A stretch of DNA of 64,000 nucleotides from Pseudomonas paraglycinae (GCF_021601625.1 NZ_BQHR01000008.1:186001-250000), one strand, 5' to 3'; positions 47,311 through 56,220 are shown, numbered from the stretch's first letter. Numbers and translations: made by a program. The notes: a model not told the origin generated them from the letters alone.

Positions 47311-47565
47311 ATGAACGTCGATAAAAACCTGGAAAAAGAAGTCCTCACCCGCCTGTTGCATGCTCACCCGAGCGGCCTCGGCAAAGAGGTGCTGGACAAT
47401 TATCGCGGCGAGAAAGTCGTGGCCAGTGCCCTCGCTGCCCTGCAGGAGCGTGGACTGATTCACCACGGACACATCACTTGCAACGAAGCGGGAGAACATT
47501 CGCTGAATCTGCCGATCAAGCTCAGCGCTGCAGGTGTGGAAGCGGCCCGTAAACTCGATACCTGA
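47311..47565 (+). CDS. Hypothetical small protein, winged-helix-like
   Basis: An 84-residue protein with AAGAGG before the ATG. The pattern KEVLTRLLHAHPSGLGKEVL ... SALAALQERGLIHHGHI ... LSAAGVEAARKL reads as a winged-helix unit, with a helix ladder and a beta-wing. It may bind DNA, but no named family is recognised. It lies 52 bp after the secreted low-complexity protein gene. Confidence 0.7.
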   Translation: MNVDKNLEKEVLTRLLHAHPSGLGKEVLDNYRGEKVVASALAALQERGLIHHGHITCNEAGEHSLNLPIKLSAAGVEAARKLDT

Positions 47566-47653
47566 CGCATGCGGTCACTGGCGCATGCAGTGTTCGAATG
47601 CATTGCCTGCGCCGGTTCATACCGAGATTCATCCAGCCACCAGGAGACTCGCC

Positions 47654-48034
47654 ATGCCTCGTGGAAGCAAAGCCAAATACACTGAAGAACAGAAGCGCAA
47701 AGCCGAACACATTGAAGACAGCTATCAGAACAAAGGGATGTCCAAGGACGAAGCTGAAGCCCGCGCCTGGGCGACTGTGAACAAACAGTCCGGCGGCGGC
47801 GAGAAGGCCGGAGGTTCCGGGCGCCGGAAACCTGCCAGCGCCAAAGCTTCAGATCGCAAGGAGTCGGCGCGGCGCGCGACAGTAAGCCGTGAGGGACATT
47901 CGCGCGACAGCAAGGCTTCACGCGAAGTGCAGACGGTCGACAGCCTGCGCAAGGAGGCCCGGGAGCGGAAAATCCCCGGGCGTTCGTCGATGCGAAAGGA
48001 TGAGTTGATTGCGGCGTTGCGCAGAGCCGGCTAG
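47654..48034 (+). CDS. Small basic protein with Rho-N/SAP-like C-terminus
   Basis: A 126-residue very basic protein preceded by AGGAGA. The N-terminal part (AKYTEEQKRKAEHIEDSYQNKGMSKDEAEARAWATVNKQSGGG) matches a widespread small family often labelled plasmid stabilisation protein. A linker rich in Ser, Arg and Lys follows. The last ~35 residues (TVDSLRKEARERKIPGRSSMRKDELIAALRRAG) look like a Rho termination factor N-terminal or SAP motif. It is probably nucleic-acid-binding and perhaps stress-induced. Confidence 0.75.
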   Translation: MPRGSKAKYTEEQKRKAEHIEDSYQNKGMSKDEAEARAWATVNKQSGGGEKAGGSGRRKPASAKASDRKESARRATVSREGHSRDSKASREVQTVDSLRKEARERKIPGRSSMRKDELIAALRRAG

Positions 48035-48065
48035 GTCCAGACTGGATGTAACGGCTGAAGGCCTT

Positions 48066-48085
48066 ATCGCTGGCAAGCCAGCGAT
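48066..48085. repeat. REP palindrome
   Basis: ATCGCTGGC-AA-GCCAGCGAT, a perfect 9-bp inverted repeat. The same core occurs at 50608-50631. It lies 10 bp beyond the stop of the PfkB gene. Confidence 0.85.
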
Positions 48086-48094
48086 TGCGATCGT

Positions 48095-49030
48095 TCAGTC
48101 AGTGCATTTTTTGCTGATCAGCACATCAACCTCGGCCGTGCCAGGAGCGGTCGCCGGGCCCCAGCGAGTGACCGCTAACGCAGCCGCAGCGTTGGCGCGC
48201 CTTGCGGCTTCGTGAGCTGCAAGCCCTTGCGCCAGCCCGGCAACAAATACCCCGGCGTGCGCATCGCCCGCACCATTGCTGTCCACCGCCTGCACCTTGA
48301 AACCTGGCACATGCTGACGTTCACCGCGCTGATGAATCCAGCAACCCTGCGGGCCGTCGCGCACTACCATCAGCACATTTCGTGGCAGGTGCACGGTCAA
48401 TCGGTCCAGCGCGGTTTCGATGTCCGTCGCGTCAGTAAAGCGCAACGCCTCGACGCTGTTGCTGGTCCACACATCGATGCGCGGCAGCAGCGCCTGCATC
48501 ATCGGTGAGTCCGGCGATTCCACTAGCGGGCCAGGATCGAACACCACGTTGATCGTCTTCGGCAGCGCCAGCGTCCAGTCCAGCAACGCCTGGGCCTTGC
48601 CGCTGTGTAGCAGGCTGTAGCCGCTGACGTAGACGTAGTCCCCCGTCTCGGCGGCGACGCTGTTCAGCTCCGCCGTCGTGACCTCGCCTTCCGCACCGAT
48701 GTAGGAAATGAAACTGCGCTCGGCCGACGCATCGGTCAGCGCCACGCAGATCCCGGTGTCACGTTCTGCAGGTTGTTCGATGCCGATGCGGATGCCTTCG
48801 GCGTTCATCGCCTGCCGTGCCAGATCACCGAAACGCCCATTGCCATGACGACCTAGATAGACCACCGGCAAGCCGTTGCGCGCAGCGGCAGCCATCACAT
48901 TGAAGCCGCCGCCGGCTTCGAAACTGGCGGACTGCGCCAGCACGTCACCGCCGATTTGCGGCAGCGCCTCCACGGCCATGACCAGGTCGATGATGACCTG
49001 GCCGGTGTGCAACATCTTAGGCATGGGCAT
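48095..49030 (-). CDS. PfkB-family carbohydrate kinase
   Basis: A 311-residue kinase of the ribokinase/PfkB family. The N-terminal signature region is GGDVLAQSASFEAGGGFNVMAAAARNG. The C-terminal one is VQAVDSNGAGDAHAGVF with the catalytic Asp in GAGD. It would phosphorylate a sugar or nucleoside. It overlaps the permease stop by 14 bp and is the last gene of a GntR-ADP-ribosylglycohydrolase-permease-kinase unit, so ribose or a ribose-like product of the hydrolase is the likely substrate. Confidence 0.88.
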   Translation of the reverse strand: MPMPKMLHTGQVIIDLVMAVEALPQIGGDVLAQSASFEAGGGFNVMAAAARNGLPVVYLGRHGNGRFGDLARQAMNAEGIRIGIEQPAERDTGICVALTDASAERSFISYIGAEGEVTTAELNSVAAETGDYVYVSGYSLLHSGKAQALLDWTLALPKTINVVFDPGPLVESPDSPMMQALLPRIDVWTSNSVEALRFTDATDIETALDRLTVHLPRNVLMVVRDGPQGCWIHQRGERQHVPGFKVQAVDSNGAGDAHAGVFVAGLAQGLAAHEAARRANAAAALAVTRWGPATAPGTAEVDVLISKKCTD

Positions 49031-50483
49031 TCTCGGGTTGCGCAGCGCGGCGATCTCTCGCCCCGCCGAGTACGAAGTAAATGCCGCCGGCGACCACGAA
49101 CGTCACGATCCAGCCGAGGCCGTTGTGGCCCAGCCACGAGTCGGACAGGAAGCCCTTGAACCAGACATTTTCAGCCGTGGTGCCGATGGTGGTGAAACTG
49201 AAGCCCAGCACGATCGCGATCGCCCATGCGCCGAACGCGCGCCACTCGATGCCGCCGCTGTACCAGTAGGCGCTGCTCGGGCTGACGTCGAGCAGGTCTT
49301 TGGGGCTGTAGTAGTGACGGTGAATCAGGTCGACCACGAAGATCCCGACCCACGCGGTGATCGGCACCGCCAACAGCGAAATGAAGGTAATGAACGGGCC
49401 GTAGAAGCTGTCGGCGATCAGCATGAAGTAGATCGAACCGGCGAAGATCGCAACGATGTCGACCACCACCGCGTACACGCGTTTGACCTTCAGGCCGAGG
49501 GTCAGCGTGGTCAGGCCGGCGGAGTACACCGACAGGTTGTTCGACAGCAGCAGGCCTCCGAATGCGGTGATCAGGTACGGCACGGCCATCCACGTTGGCA
49601 GCATGTCGCGGATCGCCACGATCGGGTCAGTGGCCGAAGCGAGGTCGTTGTTGCCCACGGACAGCAGACCGCCGAGGGTGATCAGCAGCACAAGCGGAAT
49701 CCCCGCGCCGAACGCCGCCGAAGCCACCAGGCGCACGGCTTTGACGCTGCGATGCTGATAGCGCGACATGTCGGCGCCGGCATTCGCCCAGCCGATTCCG
49801 GTGCCGGCGGCCATGGTGCCAATGCCGATGATCATCGCGCTCATCGGCGCCGGCGTGGCGTTGAACACCGCGCTCCAGTCGATGGTCGCGCAGAGGAAGC
49901 CGCCGACCAGAATGTTCAGCGCGCCGAACACGTAGGTCGCCCACTTCTGGATCACCAGCAAGGTGGCGTGGCCGAGGCCGGACACCGACAGGGTCAGCAG
50001 CACGAAAATCGCGATAAAGATCAGGGTCAGCACCGGCGCGCTTTTGGCTTCCACCGGCGAGCCGAACAGGATCGAGCACAACGACAGCAGCACGAACGCG
50101 GCGGTGGTGGTGTTGACGGTTTCCCAACCCAGACGCGACATCAGCGACACCAGCGTCGGGCCGATATTGCCGCGCACACCGAAGATCGCCCGCGACAGGG
50201 TCAGGCTCGGCGCACGACCGCGACGACCGGCAATCGAGATGATCCCCACCACCGCGAACGAACCGGCAGCGCCTAGAATCGCGACGATGATCGCCTGCCA
50301 GATCGCCAGGCCGCGAAACGCAACCAGCGTGGCGCCCAGCGGCAGGCCGAGGATGGAAATATTGGCAGCGAACCAGACCCAGAACAGTTGCAGCGGATGG
50401 CCGTTGCACTCGCCTTCCGGCACCGGTTCGATGCCCCGGGTTTCCAGTTGCCCGGCGCTTTGCCCGGCGGTCGATGAACTCAT
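49017..50483 (-). CDS. NCS1-family purine/cytosine permease-like transporter
   Basis: A 488-residue transporter with about twelve membrane spans, matching the NCS1 family of nucleobase:cation symporters (WVWFAANISILGLPLGATLVAFRGL near the start; GADMSRYQHRSVKAV mid-protein). These import cytosine, purines, allantoin, hydantoins or vitamins. In this operon it probably brings in an N-linked base-sugar compound or the base released from it. It is 159 bp downstream of the hydrolase gene, with a REP palindrome in between. Confidence 0.9.
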   Translation of the reverse strand: MSSSTAGQSAGQLETRGIEPVPEGECNGHPLQLFWVWFAANISILGLPLGATLVAFRGLAIWQAIIVAILGAAGSFAVVGIISIAGRRGRAPSLTLSRAIFGVRGNIGPTLVSLMSRLGWETVNTTTAAFVLLSLCSILFGSPVEAKSAPVLTLIFIAIFVLLTLSVSGLGHATLLVIQKWATYVFGALNILVGGFLCATIDWSAVFNATPAPMSAMIIGIGTMAAGTGIGWANAGADMSRYQHRSVKAVRLVASAAFGAGIPLVLLITLGGLLSVGNNDLASATDPIVAIRDMLPTWMAVPYLITAFGGLLLSNNLSVYSAGLTTLTLGLKVKRVYAVVVDIVAIFAGSIYFMLIADSFYGPFITFISLLAVPITAWVGIFVVDLIHRHYYSPKDLLDVSPSSAYWYSGGIEWRAFGAWAIAIVLGFSFTTIGTTAENVWFKGFLSDSWLGHNGLGWIVTFVVAGGIYFVLGGARDRRAAQPENAHA

Positions 50484-50607
50484 GAAAAATGCTCCTGTTT
50501 GCCTTTATTGTGGTTGTGGCAATGACGCAGAACGACAAGACATCCCGCCCGTCCTGGGCCTGTCTGCGCGATCCATTGCGGGTGAATATTCAGGATTTGC
50601 GGCGCGG

Positions 50608-50631
50608 CCATCGCTGGCAAGCCAGCGATGG
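50608..50631. repeat. REP palindrome
   Basis: CCATCGCTGGC-AA-GCCAGCGATGG, a perfect 11-bp inverted repeat sharing its core with the element at 48066-48085. It lies between the ADP-ribosylglycohydrolase and permease genes, inside a likely operon. Confidence 0.88.
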
Positions 50632-50642
50632 CGTCAGTTCAA

Positions 50643-51641
50643 TCAGCGCAAGGCCAAAAGCCCCTGCACCAACGGTTCCAGCTCCAGACCATTGACGGCC
50701 TTCACCGTCTCGATCATCGGCGCCGGCCAGCTCTGCAGGCCCAGGCAGGCCCCGAGCATGGCGCCGAGAATCGCGGCGATGGTGTCGGTGTCGCCACCCA
50801 GGCTCGCGGCCATGCACAGCGCATCGAACGGCGTCATTTCACCGACCGCGACTTGCTGAGCGAGGGCGAACGACACCACCACCGATTCCTGCGACGCCAC
50901 CGAGGTGCCGATCACGTCGTACAGCAGATCCGCGAGCAACACCGGGTCGCTCTCGACACTGATGCTGCGCGCCCAACTGATCCGCGACGCGATACGCCCG
51001 CCGGCCAACCAGTGCCCGTGAGACTCCGCTTGCTGGGCGATCTGTTGGCCGAGGTTCAGCGCCTCACCCAGATCCAGACCGTTGATGCCGGCCGAGACCA
51101 CCGCCGCCACCGCCGCCGCGCTGGATATCCCCAGGGTAGTGTTGTGAGTGACCTGACAGGCCTGCACCACCGCCGCAATGAAGCGCTCGGGGTCGGCGAC
51201 ATCCGCCGCGATTCCCACCGGGGTGATGCGCATCGCTGCGCCGTTGGTGGTGCCGTAGCGCCCCGCCTCTTCCGGCGAGTGGCCGGCGAGGATCATTTCG
51301 ATTGCGCGTTTGGTCGAGGGGCCGAGCAAGTCCTGCGAGCCCTTGGCCTGCATCTCGGCTTCCCATTCGATCAGCCGTTGCGCGAGCACCGCCGGTTCGA
51401 TCCGGCCCTTGCCTTCAACCAGCAACTCGCCGACCAGAATCGCCTGTTCGGTGTCATCGGTAATCGAGCCCTTGGGCATGTTCGCGGCAATCGGCTGCAA
51501 GGGGCCGGCGTCTTGCAGATCAGTGATCTGGCCGAAGCGCTGCTTGATGGTTTCGCGGTTCAGGGATTGGGTCGGCATGCCCAGCGCGTCGCCCAGGGCC
51601 AGGCCGTAAAACGCGCCCAAGGCACGGTCGAGGGCGGTCAT
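50643..51641 (-). CDS. ADP-ribosylglycohydrolase family protein
   Basis: A 332-residue protein of the ARH/DraG fold, which cleaves N- or O-glycosidic bonds to ribose using two Mg ions. Metal-binding motifs are SITDDTEQA (T61-D62-D63-T64) near the N-terminus and GGDTDTIAA near residue 285. Its ATG overlaps the stop of the GntR regulator by 4 bp (ATGA), so they are coupled. With a nucleobase-type permease and a PfkB kinase in the same run, it probably hydrolyses a small N-riboside rather than a modified protein; that is inference. Confidence 0.9.
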   Translation of the reverse strand: MTALDRALGAFYGLALGDALGMPTQSLNRETIKQRFGQITDLQDAGPLQPIAANMPKGSITDDTEQAILVGELLVEGKGRIEPAVLAQRLIEWEAEMQAKGSQDLLGPSTKRAIEMILAGHSPEEAGRYGTTNGAAMRITPVGIAADVADPERFIAAVVQACQVTHNTTLGISSAAAVAAVVSAGINGLDLGEALNLGQQIAQQAESHGHWLAGGRIASRISWARSISVESDPVLLADLLYDVIGTSVASQESVVVSFALAQQVAVGEMTPFDALCMAASLGGDTDTIAAILGAMLGACLGLQSWPAPMIETVKAVNGLELEPLVQGLLALR

Positions 51642-52357
51642 TTCGATTCTCCAAATTGCAGGTGCAGACGGAAATGCACCGGGTCGAGCAGGCTTTCGAC
51701 CTGCTCCATGAAGCGGTTTTGCCGATCGTAGGTGGTGCGCAGCGCCTTGAGGAACACCGTGCCTTCGGGACGACCGAGCAGTTCGGCATCCACGGCGTTG
51801 AGCGGTTCGGCACCGATCCACTGATCGCCGCGCTCGCCGATGTAACCGTAGGCGGCCAGGGTGATGGTCAGGGAGTTATCGATCAGGCCCACTCGCGGCA
51901 GGCTTTCCAGGCCTCCGCTGGCGGGCATCAGAGAGCGTTCAAGGGACACCGCCGTACCATCGTTGGAACGGCGGCGACGTTCGAGAAGAATGAATTGATC
52001 GGAGCCGAAACGCGCAAGCAGATCCGCACGAGTCACGGCCTCCAGACGCAGCACGTCGGTATTGATTATCGCCCCGCTGTCGGCCAGGGCCTGGGCCCAG
52101 CCGCTGCGCTGGTCGAGCACCACACCGTCAAACGTGACGATGGAGCCGACCCCGCTCTGCGTGGCGATGTAATTGCGCCGCTTCAGTTCGGCCAGCGCTT
52201 CGCGCAACGTGCCACGGCTGACGTTGAATTCCTGAGCCAACTGATGCTCGCCGGGCAACAGAAAGCCGTCCTCCATGAGGCCGCTTTCGATGCGTCGGAC
52301 GAGCTCGTCGACCACCCGTTGTTTCTTGTCAAATCGTACCTGTCTAATCATGTACAA
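51638..52357 (-). CDS. GntR/HutC-type regulator with UTRA domain
   Basis: A 239-residue regulator. Residues ~1-72 form a GntR winged helix (GEHQLAQEFNVSRGTLREALAELKRRNYI). Residues ~95-235 form a UTRA ligand domain ending in LKALRTTYDRQNRFMEQVESLLDPVHFRL. HutC-type members usually repress an adjacent catabolic operon and are released by its substrate or an intermediate. It is the first gene of the hydrolase-permease-kinase unit. Confidence 0.9.
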   Translation of the reverse strand: MYMIRQVRFDKKQRVVDELVRRIESGLMEDGFLLPGEHQLAQEFNVSRGTLREALAELKRRNYIATQSGVGSIVTFDGVVLDQRSGWAQALADSGAIINTDVLRLEAVTRADLLARFGSDQFILLERRRRSNDGTAVSLERSLMPASGGLESLPRVGLIDNSLTITLAAYGYIGERGDQWIGAEPLNAVDAELLGRPEGTVFLKALRTTYDRQNRFMEQVESLLDPVHFRLHLQFGESK

Positions 52358-52457
52358 ATTGATAACCGAAACGGGTTGAGACGGGCAAGGGAAATTTTGG
52401 GTGGGGTGACGGAAGGCGGGAAGATCAAGAGCGCCCTCATCGGAACGCCGCCCGCCT

Positions 52458-52622
52458 AGCCCTCTCCCGGAGGGAGAGGGAACTGAATGGGGGATATTCG
52501 GGAGGTACGTCGACCTGAAAAGGCTTTGCCGAATCCATAATCGATTGGATTCTTCAGGTCAATGTAGAGCGCAAGACACCCGGTCGGCTCCCTCTCCCTC
52601 CGGGAGAGGGCTGGGGTGAGGG
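52458..52622. repeat. Composite palindromic element bounded by inverted REP arms
   Basis: The arms CCCTCTCCCGGAGG... (52460-52480) and its inverted partner (52590-52610) each are palindromic and face each other. Between them are nested inverted repeats: GACCTGAA (52512-52519) with TTCAGGTC (52553-52560), and GAATCCA (52531-52537) with TGGATTC (52546-52552). It resembles a BIME or a short non-autonomous (MITE-like) element lying between the GntR gene and araH. Confidence 0.75.
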
Positions 52623-52633
52623 AGCTTTTGATT

Positions 52634-53611
52634 TCAGCGCTGTTTCAGACGGTCAATGACAACAGCCAACAACAAAATCGACCCACGAATCACATACTGA
52701 TAAAACGTGTCGATATTCTTCAGGTTCATCGCATTCTCGATAATCGCCAGAATCAGCACCCCGGCAATCACATGCCGAATCATCCCGATCCCGCCACTCA
52801 GCGACACCCCGCCCAGCACGCAGGCCGAAATCACCGTCAGCTCAAAACCCTGCCCGATCATCGGCTGCCCTGAAGTCATCCGCGAAGCCAGAATCACCCC
52901 CGCCAACGCACCAATAACCCCGTGCACCGCAAAGATGATGATCTTCGTACGGTCAACATTCACCCCCGCCAGCAACGCTGCTTCCTGATTGCCGCCGATG
53001 GCCATGGTGTTGCGCCCGTAGGTCGTGTAGTTCAGCAGCCAGCCGAAAAACAGGAAGCAGACGATAGTGATCAGGATCGGCACCGGCACGCCGAACAACT
53101 GGCCGTTACCGAACACGAAAAACGATTCCTGCGAGACGCCCACCGCTTTGCCGTTGGCAAAAATGTAGGCCAGGCCACGGACGATCTGCATGGTCGCCAG
53201 CGTCGTGATCAACGCGTTGACCCGCAACTTGGCGATCACGATGCCGTTGATCAACCCGACGATCAGCCCCATCACCAGCGCAGCGCTGACACCTAGAAGC
53301 ACGCTGTTGGTGTCGCGCATCACCACCGCCGCAACCACCCCGGCGCAGGCAATCACCGAACCCACCGACAAGTCGAAATGCCCCGACGCCAAGCAATACA
53401 ACATGGTGCACGCGGCGATCCCGGTAGTGGAAATCGCCAGACCCAGGCCACGCATGTTCAGCGGCGAGAGAAAGTTGTCGATCAGCAAGGTGCAGGCGAT
53501 AAAAATGCCCACTGCCGCCAGCAGCATCACCCAGTCATCGAGGAAGCGCCGCATGTCCAGAGGTTTGCGCTCGGTCGGCAGGGTTTCGTTTTGGGTTGTC
53601 ATCATAGTCAC
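52634..53611 (-). CDS. araH: Sugar ABC transporter permease AraH-like
   Basis: A 325-residue membrane protein with about ten spans, closely matching E. coli AraH in segments such as GLGLAISTTGIAACTMLYCLAS, FDLSVGSVIACAGV, INALITTLATMQIVRGLAYI (here with VNA) and TSGQPMIGQGFELTVISACVLGGVSL. It is the channel of an L-arabinose/D-galactose type importer. It starts 4 bp after the araG-like stop. With SDR dehydrogenase, lactonase and dgo genes around, galactose (and perhaps arabinose) is the likely cargo. Confidence 0.92.
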   Translation of the reverse strand: MTMMTTQNETLPTERKPLDMRRFLDDWVMLLAAVGIFIACTLLIDNFLSPLNMRGLGLAISTTGIAACTMLYCLASGHFDLSVGSVIACAGVVAAVVMRDTNSVLLGVSAALVMGLIVGLINGIVIAKLRVNALITTLATMQIVRGLAYIFANGKAVGVSQESFFVFGNGQLFGVPVPILITIVCFLFFGWLLNYTTYGRNTMAIGGNQEAALLAGVNVDRTKIIIFAVHGVIGALAGVILASRMTSGQPMIGQGFELTVISACVLGGVSLSGGIGMIRHVIAGVLILAIIENAMNLKNIDTFYQYVIRGSILLLAVVIDRLKQR

Positions 53612-53614
53612 CTC

Positions 53615-55159
53615 TCAGTTCGCCACGCCGTCAGCGCGGTGGCGCGGCAAAGCCAGTTGCAGCAGGTTGGATTCGTTGGCCTGGTCGCGGCTGACTTCGC
53701 CACGCAGGGCGCCCTCGCACAGCACCAGAATGCGGTCGGAAATGCCCATCACTTCCATCAGATCGCTGGACACCACGATCACCGAAATGCCGTCGGCGGC
53801 CAGGTTATGGATGATCTGGTAGATCTCAGCCTTGGCGCCGATGTCGATGCCCCGGGTCGGCTCGTCGAGCAGCAGGACTTTCATCGGCATCGACAGCCAG
53901 CGGCCGAGAATGGCTTTTTGCTGATTGCCCCCGGACAGGAACTTGATCTGTTGCCCGGCGTGGGGCGTTTTCACTTTCAGGGCCTTGATCTGTTTGTCGG
54001 CGTTGCCCTTCTCCCAGATCCCGCGCAGCAGGCAACCGAGCCCGGAGTTCGCGCCCCGTGCACTGATGTTGATGTTCTCGGCGACGCTGGCGAGCGGGAT
54101 GATGCCTTCCTTCTTGCGGTCTTCCGGGCACAACAGAATCCCGGCGGCAATCGCATCGCGGGGCGAACGCAGTTTCAGTTCATGACCGCGCAATTCCAGG
54201 CGTCCGGCGGTGTTGCGTTCGAGACCGCTGAGCAGCCGGAACAGCTCGGTGCGCCCGGCCCCGACCAGTCCGAACAAACCCAGAATCTCGCCTTTGTGCG
54301 CATCGAAACTGATCGGCTCGCGCAGGCCCGGGCCGAGCAATCCATCGACTCTCAGCGCCACGGCACCGCGCGGGCGACCGCGATAATCGTAGATGTCCTG
54401 AATGTCGCGCCCGACCATGCAGGTCACCAGTTGATCATGGGTCAACTGGCTCATGTCGTCGAAGGTGCGCACGTAGCGGCCGTCCTTGAACACCGTCACC
54501 GCGTCGCAGATGCGGAACACTTCTTCCATGCGATGGGAGACGTAGAGCACGACTTTGCCTTCGTCGCGCAGTCGGCCGATGATCGCCATCAACCGGTCGA
54601 TTTCCCGCGCCGAAAGGCTGCTGGTCGGTTCGTCAAAGGCAATCACATGCGCGCCACGGGACAGCGCCTTGGCGATTTCAACCAGTTGCCGCTGACCGAG
54701 GGACAGGCGTCCGACCTTGGTCTGCGGGTCGATTTCATCGGCCAGGCCTTTGAGGCAAGCCAAGGCTTGCTGGCGCAGCGCGCCGCGATTGATCAGGCCG
54801 AAACTGGCCGGCAGGTGACCGAGAAACAGGTTCTCGGCCACGGTCATTTCCGGCACCAGATGCAACTCCTGGTGAATCACCGCCACGCCGCTGCCGATGC
54901 TGTCGGCGGTGGACTTGAACGCCATCGTCCGCTCGCCGATCTGCAGCTCGCCGCTGCTCGGAACGTAGGCACCGCCGAGGATCTTCAGCAGGGTCGATTT
55001 GCCGGCGCCGTTCTCGCCCATCAAGGCGTGAACCTGCCCGGGGTGAGCGACGAAACTGATGCCGTCCAGCGCCTTCACGCCCGGGAAGGTCTTGCCGATC
55101 CCGTTGAAACGCAGGCTGCCGCTGGCGCTGTGTTCTTGTGTCTGTACTTGCGCGTGCAT
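53615..55159 (-). CDS. araG: Sugar ABC transporter ATP-binding protein AraG-like
   Basis: A 514-residue double-domain ATPase. The first domain has Walker A (GENGAGKSTLLK), the signature LSLGQRQLVEIAKAL and Walker B (VIAFDEPTSSL). The second has a degenerate Walker A-like GLVGAGRTELFRLL, a signature LSGGNQQKAILGRWL and LLLDEPTRGIDIG. This arrangement is standard for sugar importers of the CUT2 class. Located between araF- and araH-like genes. Confidence 0.93.
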   Translation of the reverse strand: MHAQVQTQEHSASGSLRFNGIGKTFPGVKALDGISFVAHPGQVHALMGENGAGKSTLLKILGGAYVPSSGELQIGERTMAFKSTADSIGSGVAVIHQELHLVPEMTVAENLFLGHLPASFGLINRGALRQQALACLKGLADEIDPQTKVGRLSLGQRQLVEIAKALSRGAHVIAFDEPTSSLSAREIDRLMAIIGRLRDEGKVVLYVSHRMEEVFRICDAVTVFKDGRYVRTFDDMSQLTHDQLVTCMVGRDIQDIYDYRGRPRGAVALRVDGLLGPGLREPISFDAHKGEILGLFGLVGAGRTELFRLLSGLERNTAGRLELRGHELKLRSPRDAIAAGILLCPEDRKKEGIIPLASVAENINISARGANSGLGCLLRGIWEKGNADKQIKALKVKTPHAGQQIKFLSGGNQQKAILGRWLSMPMKVLLLDEPTRGIDIGAKAEIYQIIHNLAADGISVIVVSSDLMEVMGISDRILVLCEGALRGEVSRDQANESNLLQLALPRHRADGVAN

Positions 55160-55215
55160 TTAAGCCACCTCATCACACCGTTCAAGCGGCCCGGCTGCCC
55201 GGGCCGCCGCTGCCG

Positions 55216-56220
55216 TCAGTTCCACAGGCCGATCTTCTCCAGCTCCTGCTTGAAGTTGTCGCGGGTGATCAGGGTGACGTCGTCCATCGCGGTGTACTTC
55301 GGTGGTTCTTTGCCGGTGGTGACCCACTCGTGCATCATCTCGGCGGTCTTGTAGCCTTCGATGTGCGGGCTCGGCAGCATTGAACCGTAGAAGCCGCTGT
55401 TGGGCTTTTTCAGTTCGCCGATGGCGTCGGTGCCGTTGATGCCGATGCCGATCACATTGGCCGCGGCAAACCCGGCGGCTTCAGTGGCGCGCACGCCGCC
55501 GAGCACGGTGTTGTCGTTCATGCCGCCGATGATCAGGTTCTTCGCCGCACTCGGCAGCTTGACCAGCGCCGAGTTGGTGGCATCCATGCTGCCCGGTACG
55601 TCGAGGGTTTTCAGGGCGGCGGTCAGAATGTGATCTTTCGGCATGCCCGCGTCTTCGAGGGCCTTCATCGAGCCGTCGGTGCGCTTCTTGCCGGTGTCGA
55701 GTTCGTTGTAGGTGTTGACCACCGCGTAGGTGTCTTTCCAGTCCCAGTTACGCTTTTTCGCCTCGGCGGCCATGGCGGCGCCCTGCTTCTGGCCGACTTC
55801 GAAGGCGGCCATGCCGAGGTACGGCACGTCCTCCATGAACTTGCCATTGGCGTCGACGAAACGGTCGTCGACGGCGATCACTTTCAGGTCATTGAGTTTG
55901 GCCTTGGCCATGATCGCCGGGCCGAGGGACACATCCGGCGGGCAGATGACGAAGCCCTTGGCGCCGTTGGCCGCGAGGCTGTCGATGGCCGAGAGGGTTT
56001 TCTCGCCGTCCGGCACGGCGATCTTGATCAGCTCGAAGCCTTTGTCCTTGGCAGCTTTCTCGGCGAAGGCCCATTCAGTCTGGAACCACGGCTCTTCGGC
56101 CTGTTTGACCAGGAAGCCGATCTTCACCGGATCGGCGGCCAGCAGCGAACTGCTCAGGCTGAACGCAGTGACCGCCAGCGCGGTACTGCACAGGGTACGA
56201 ATCCCGAAACGACGTTTCAT
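55216..56220 (-). CDS. araF: Periplasmic sugar-binding protein AraF-like
   Basis: A 334-residue type 1 periplasmic-binding protein with a signal peptide (cut near SLLAA, ~29). It matches E. coli AraF through KIGFLVKQAEEPWFQTEWAFAEKAAKDKGFE, KIAVPDGEKTLSAIDSLAANGAKGFVIC and GGMNDNTVLGGVRATE. It captures L-arabinose or D-galactose for AraG/AraH. The 144-bp gap upstream holds a palindrome like the one before the FadR-type regulator gene. Confidence 0.93.
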   Translation of the reverse strand: MKRRFGIRTLCSTALAVTAFSLSSSLLAADPVKIGFLVKQAEEPWFQTEWAFAEKAAKDKGFELIKIAVPDGEKTLSAIDSLAANGAKGFVICPPDVSLGPAIMAKAKLNDLKVIAVDDRFVDANGKFMEDVPYLGMAAFEVGQKQGAAMAAEAKKRNWDWKDTYAVVNTYNELDTGKKRTDGSMKALEDAGMPKDHILTAALKTLDVPGSMDATNSALVKLPSAAKNLIIGGMNDNTVLGGVRATEAAGFAAANVIGIGINGTDAIGELKKPNSGFYGSMLPSPHIEGYKTAEMMHEWVTTGKEPPKYTAMDDVTLITRDNFKQELEKIGLWN

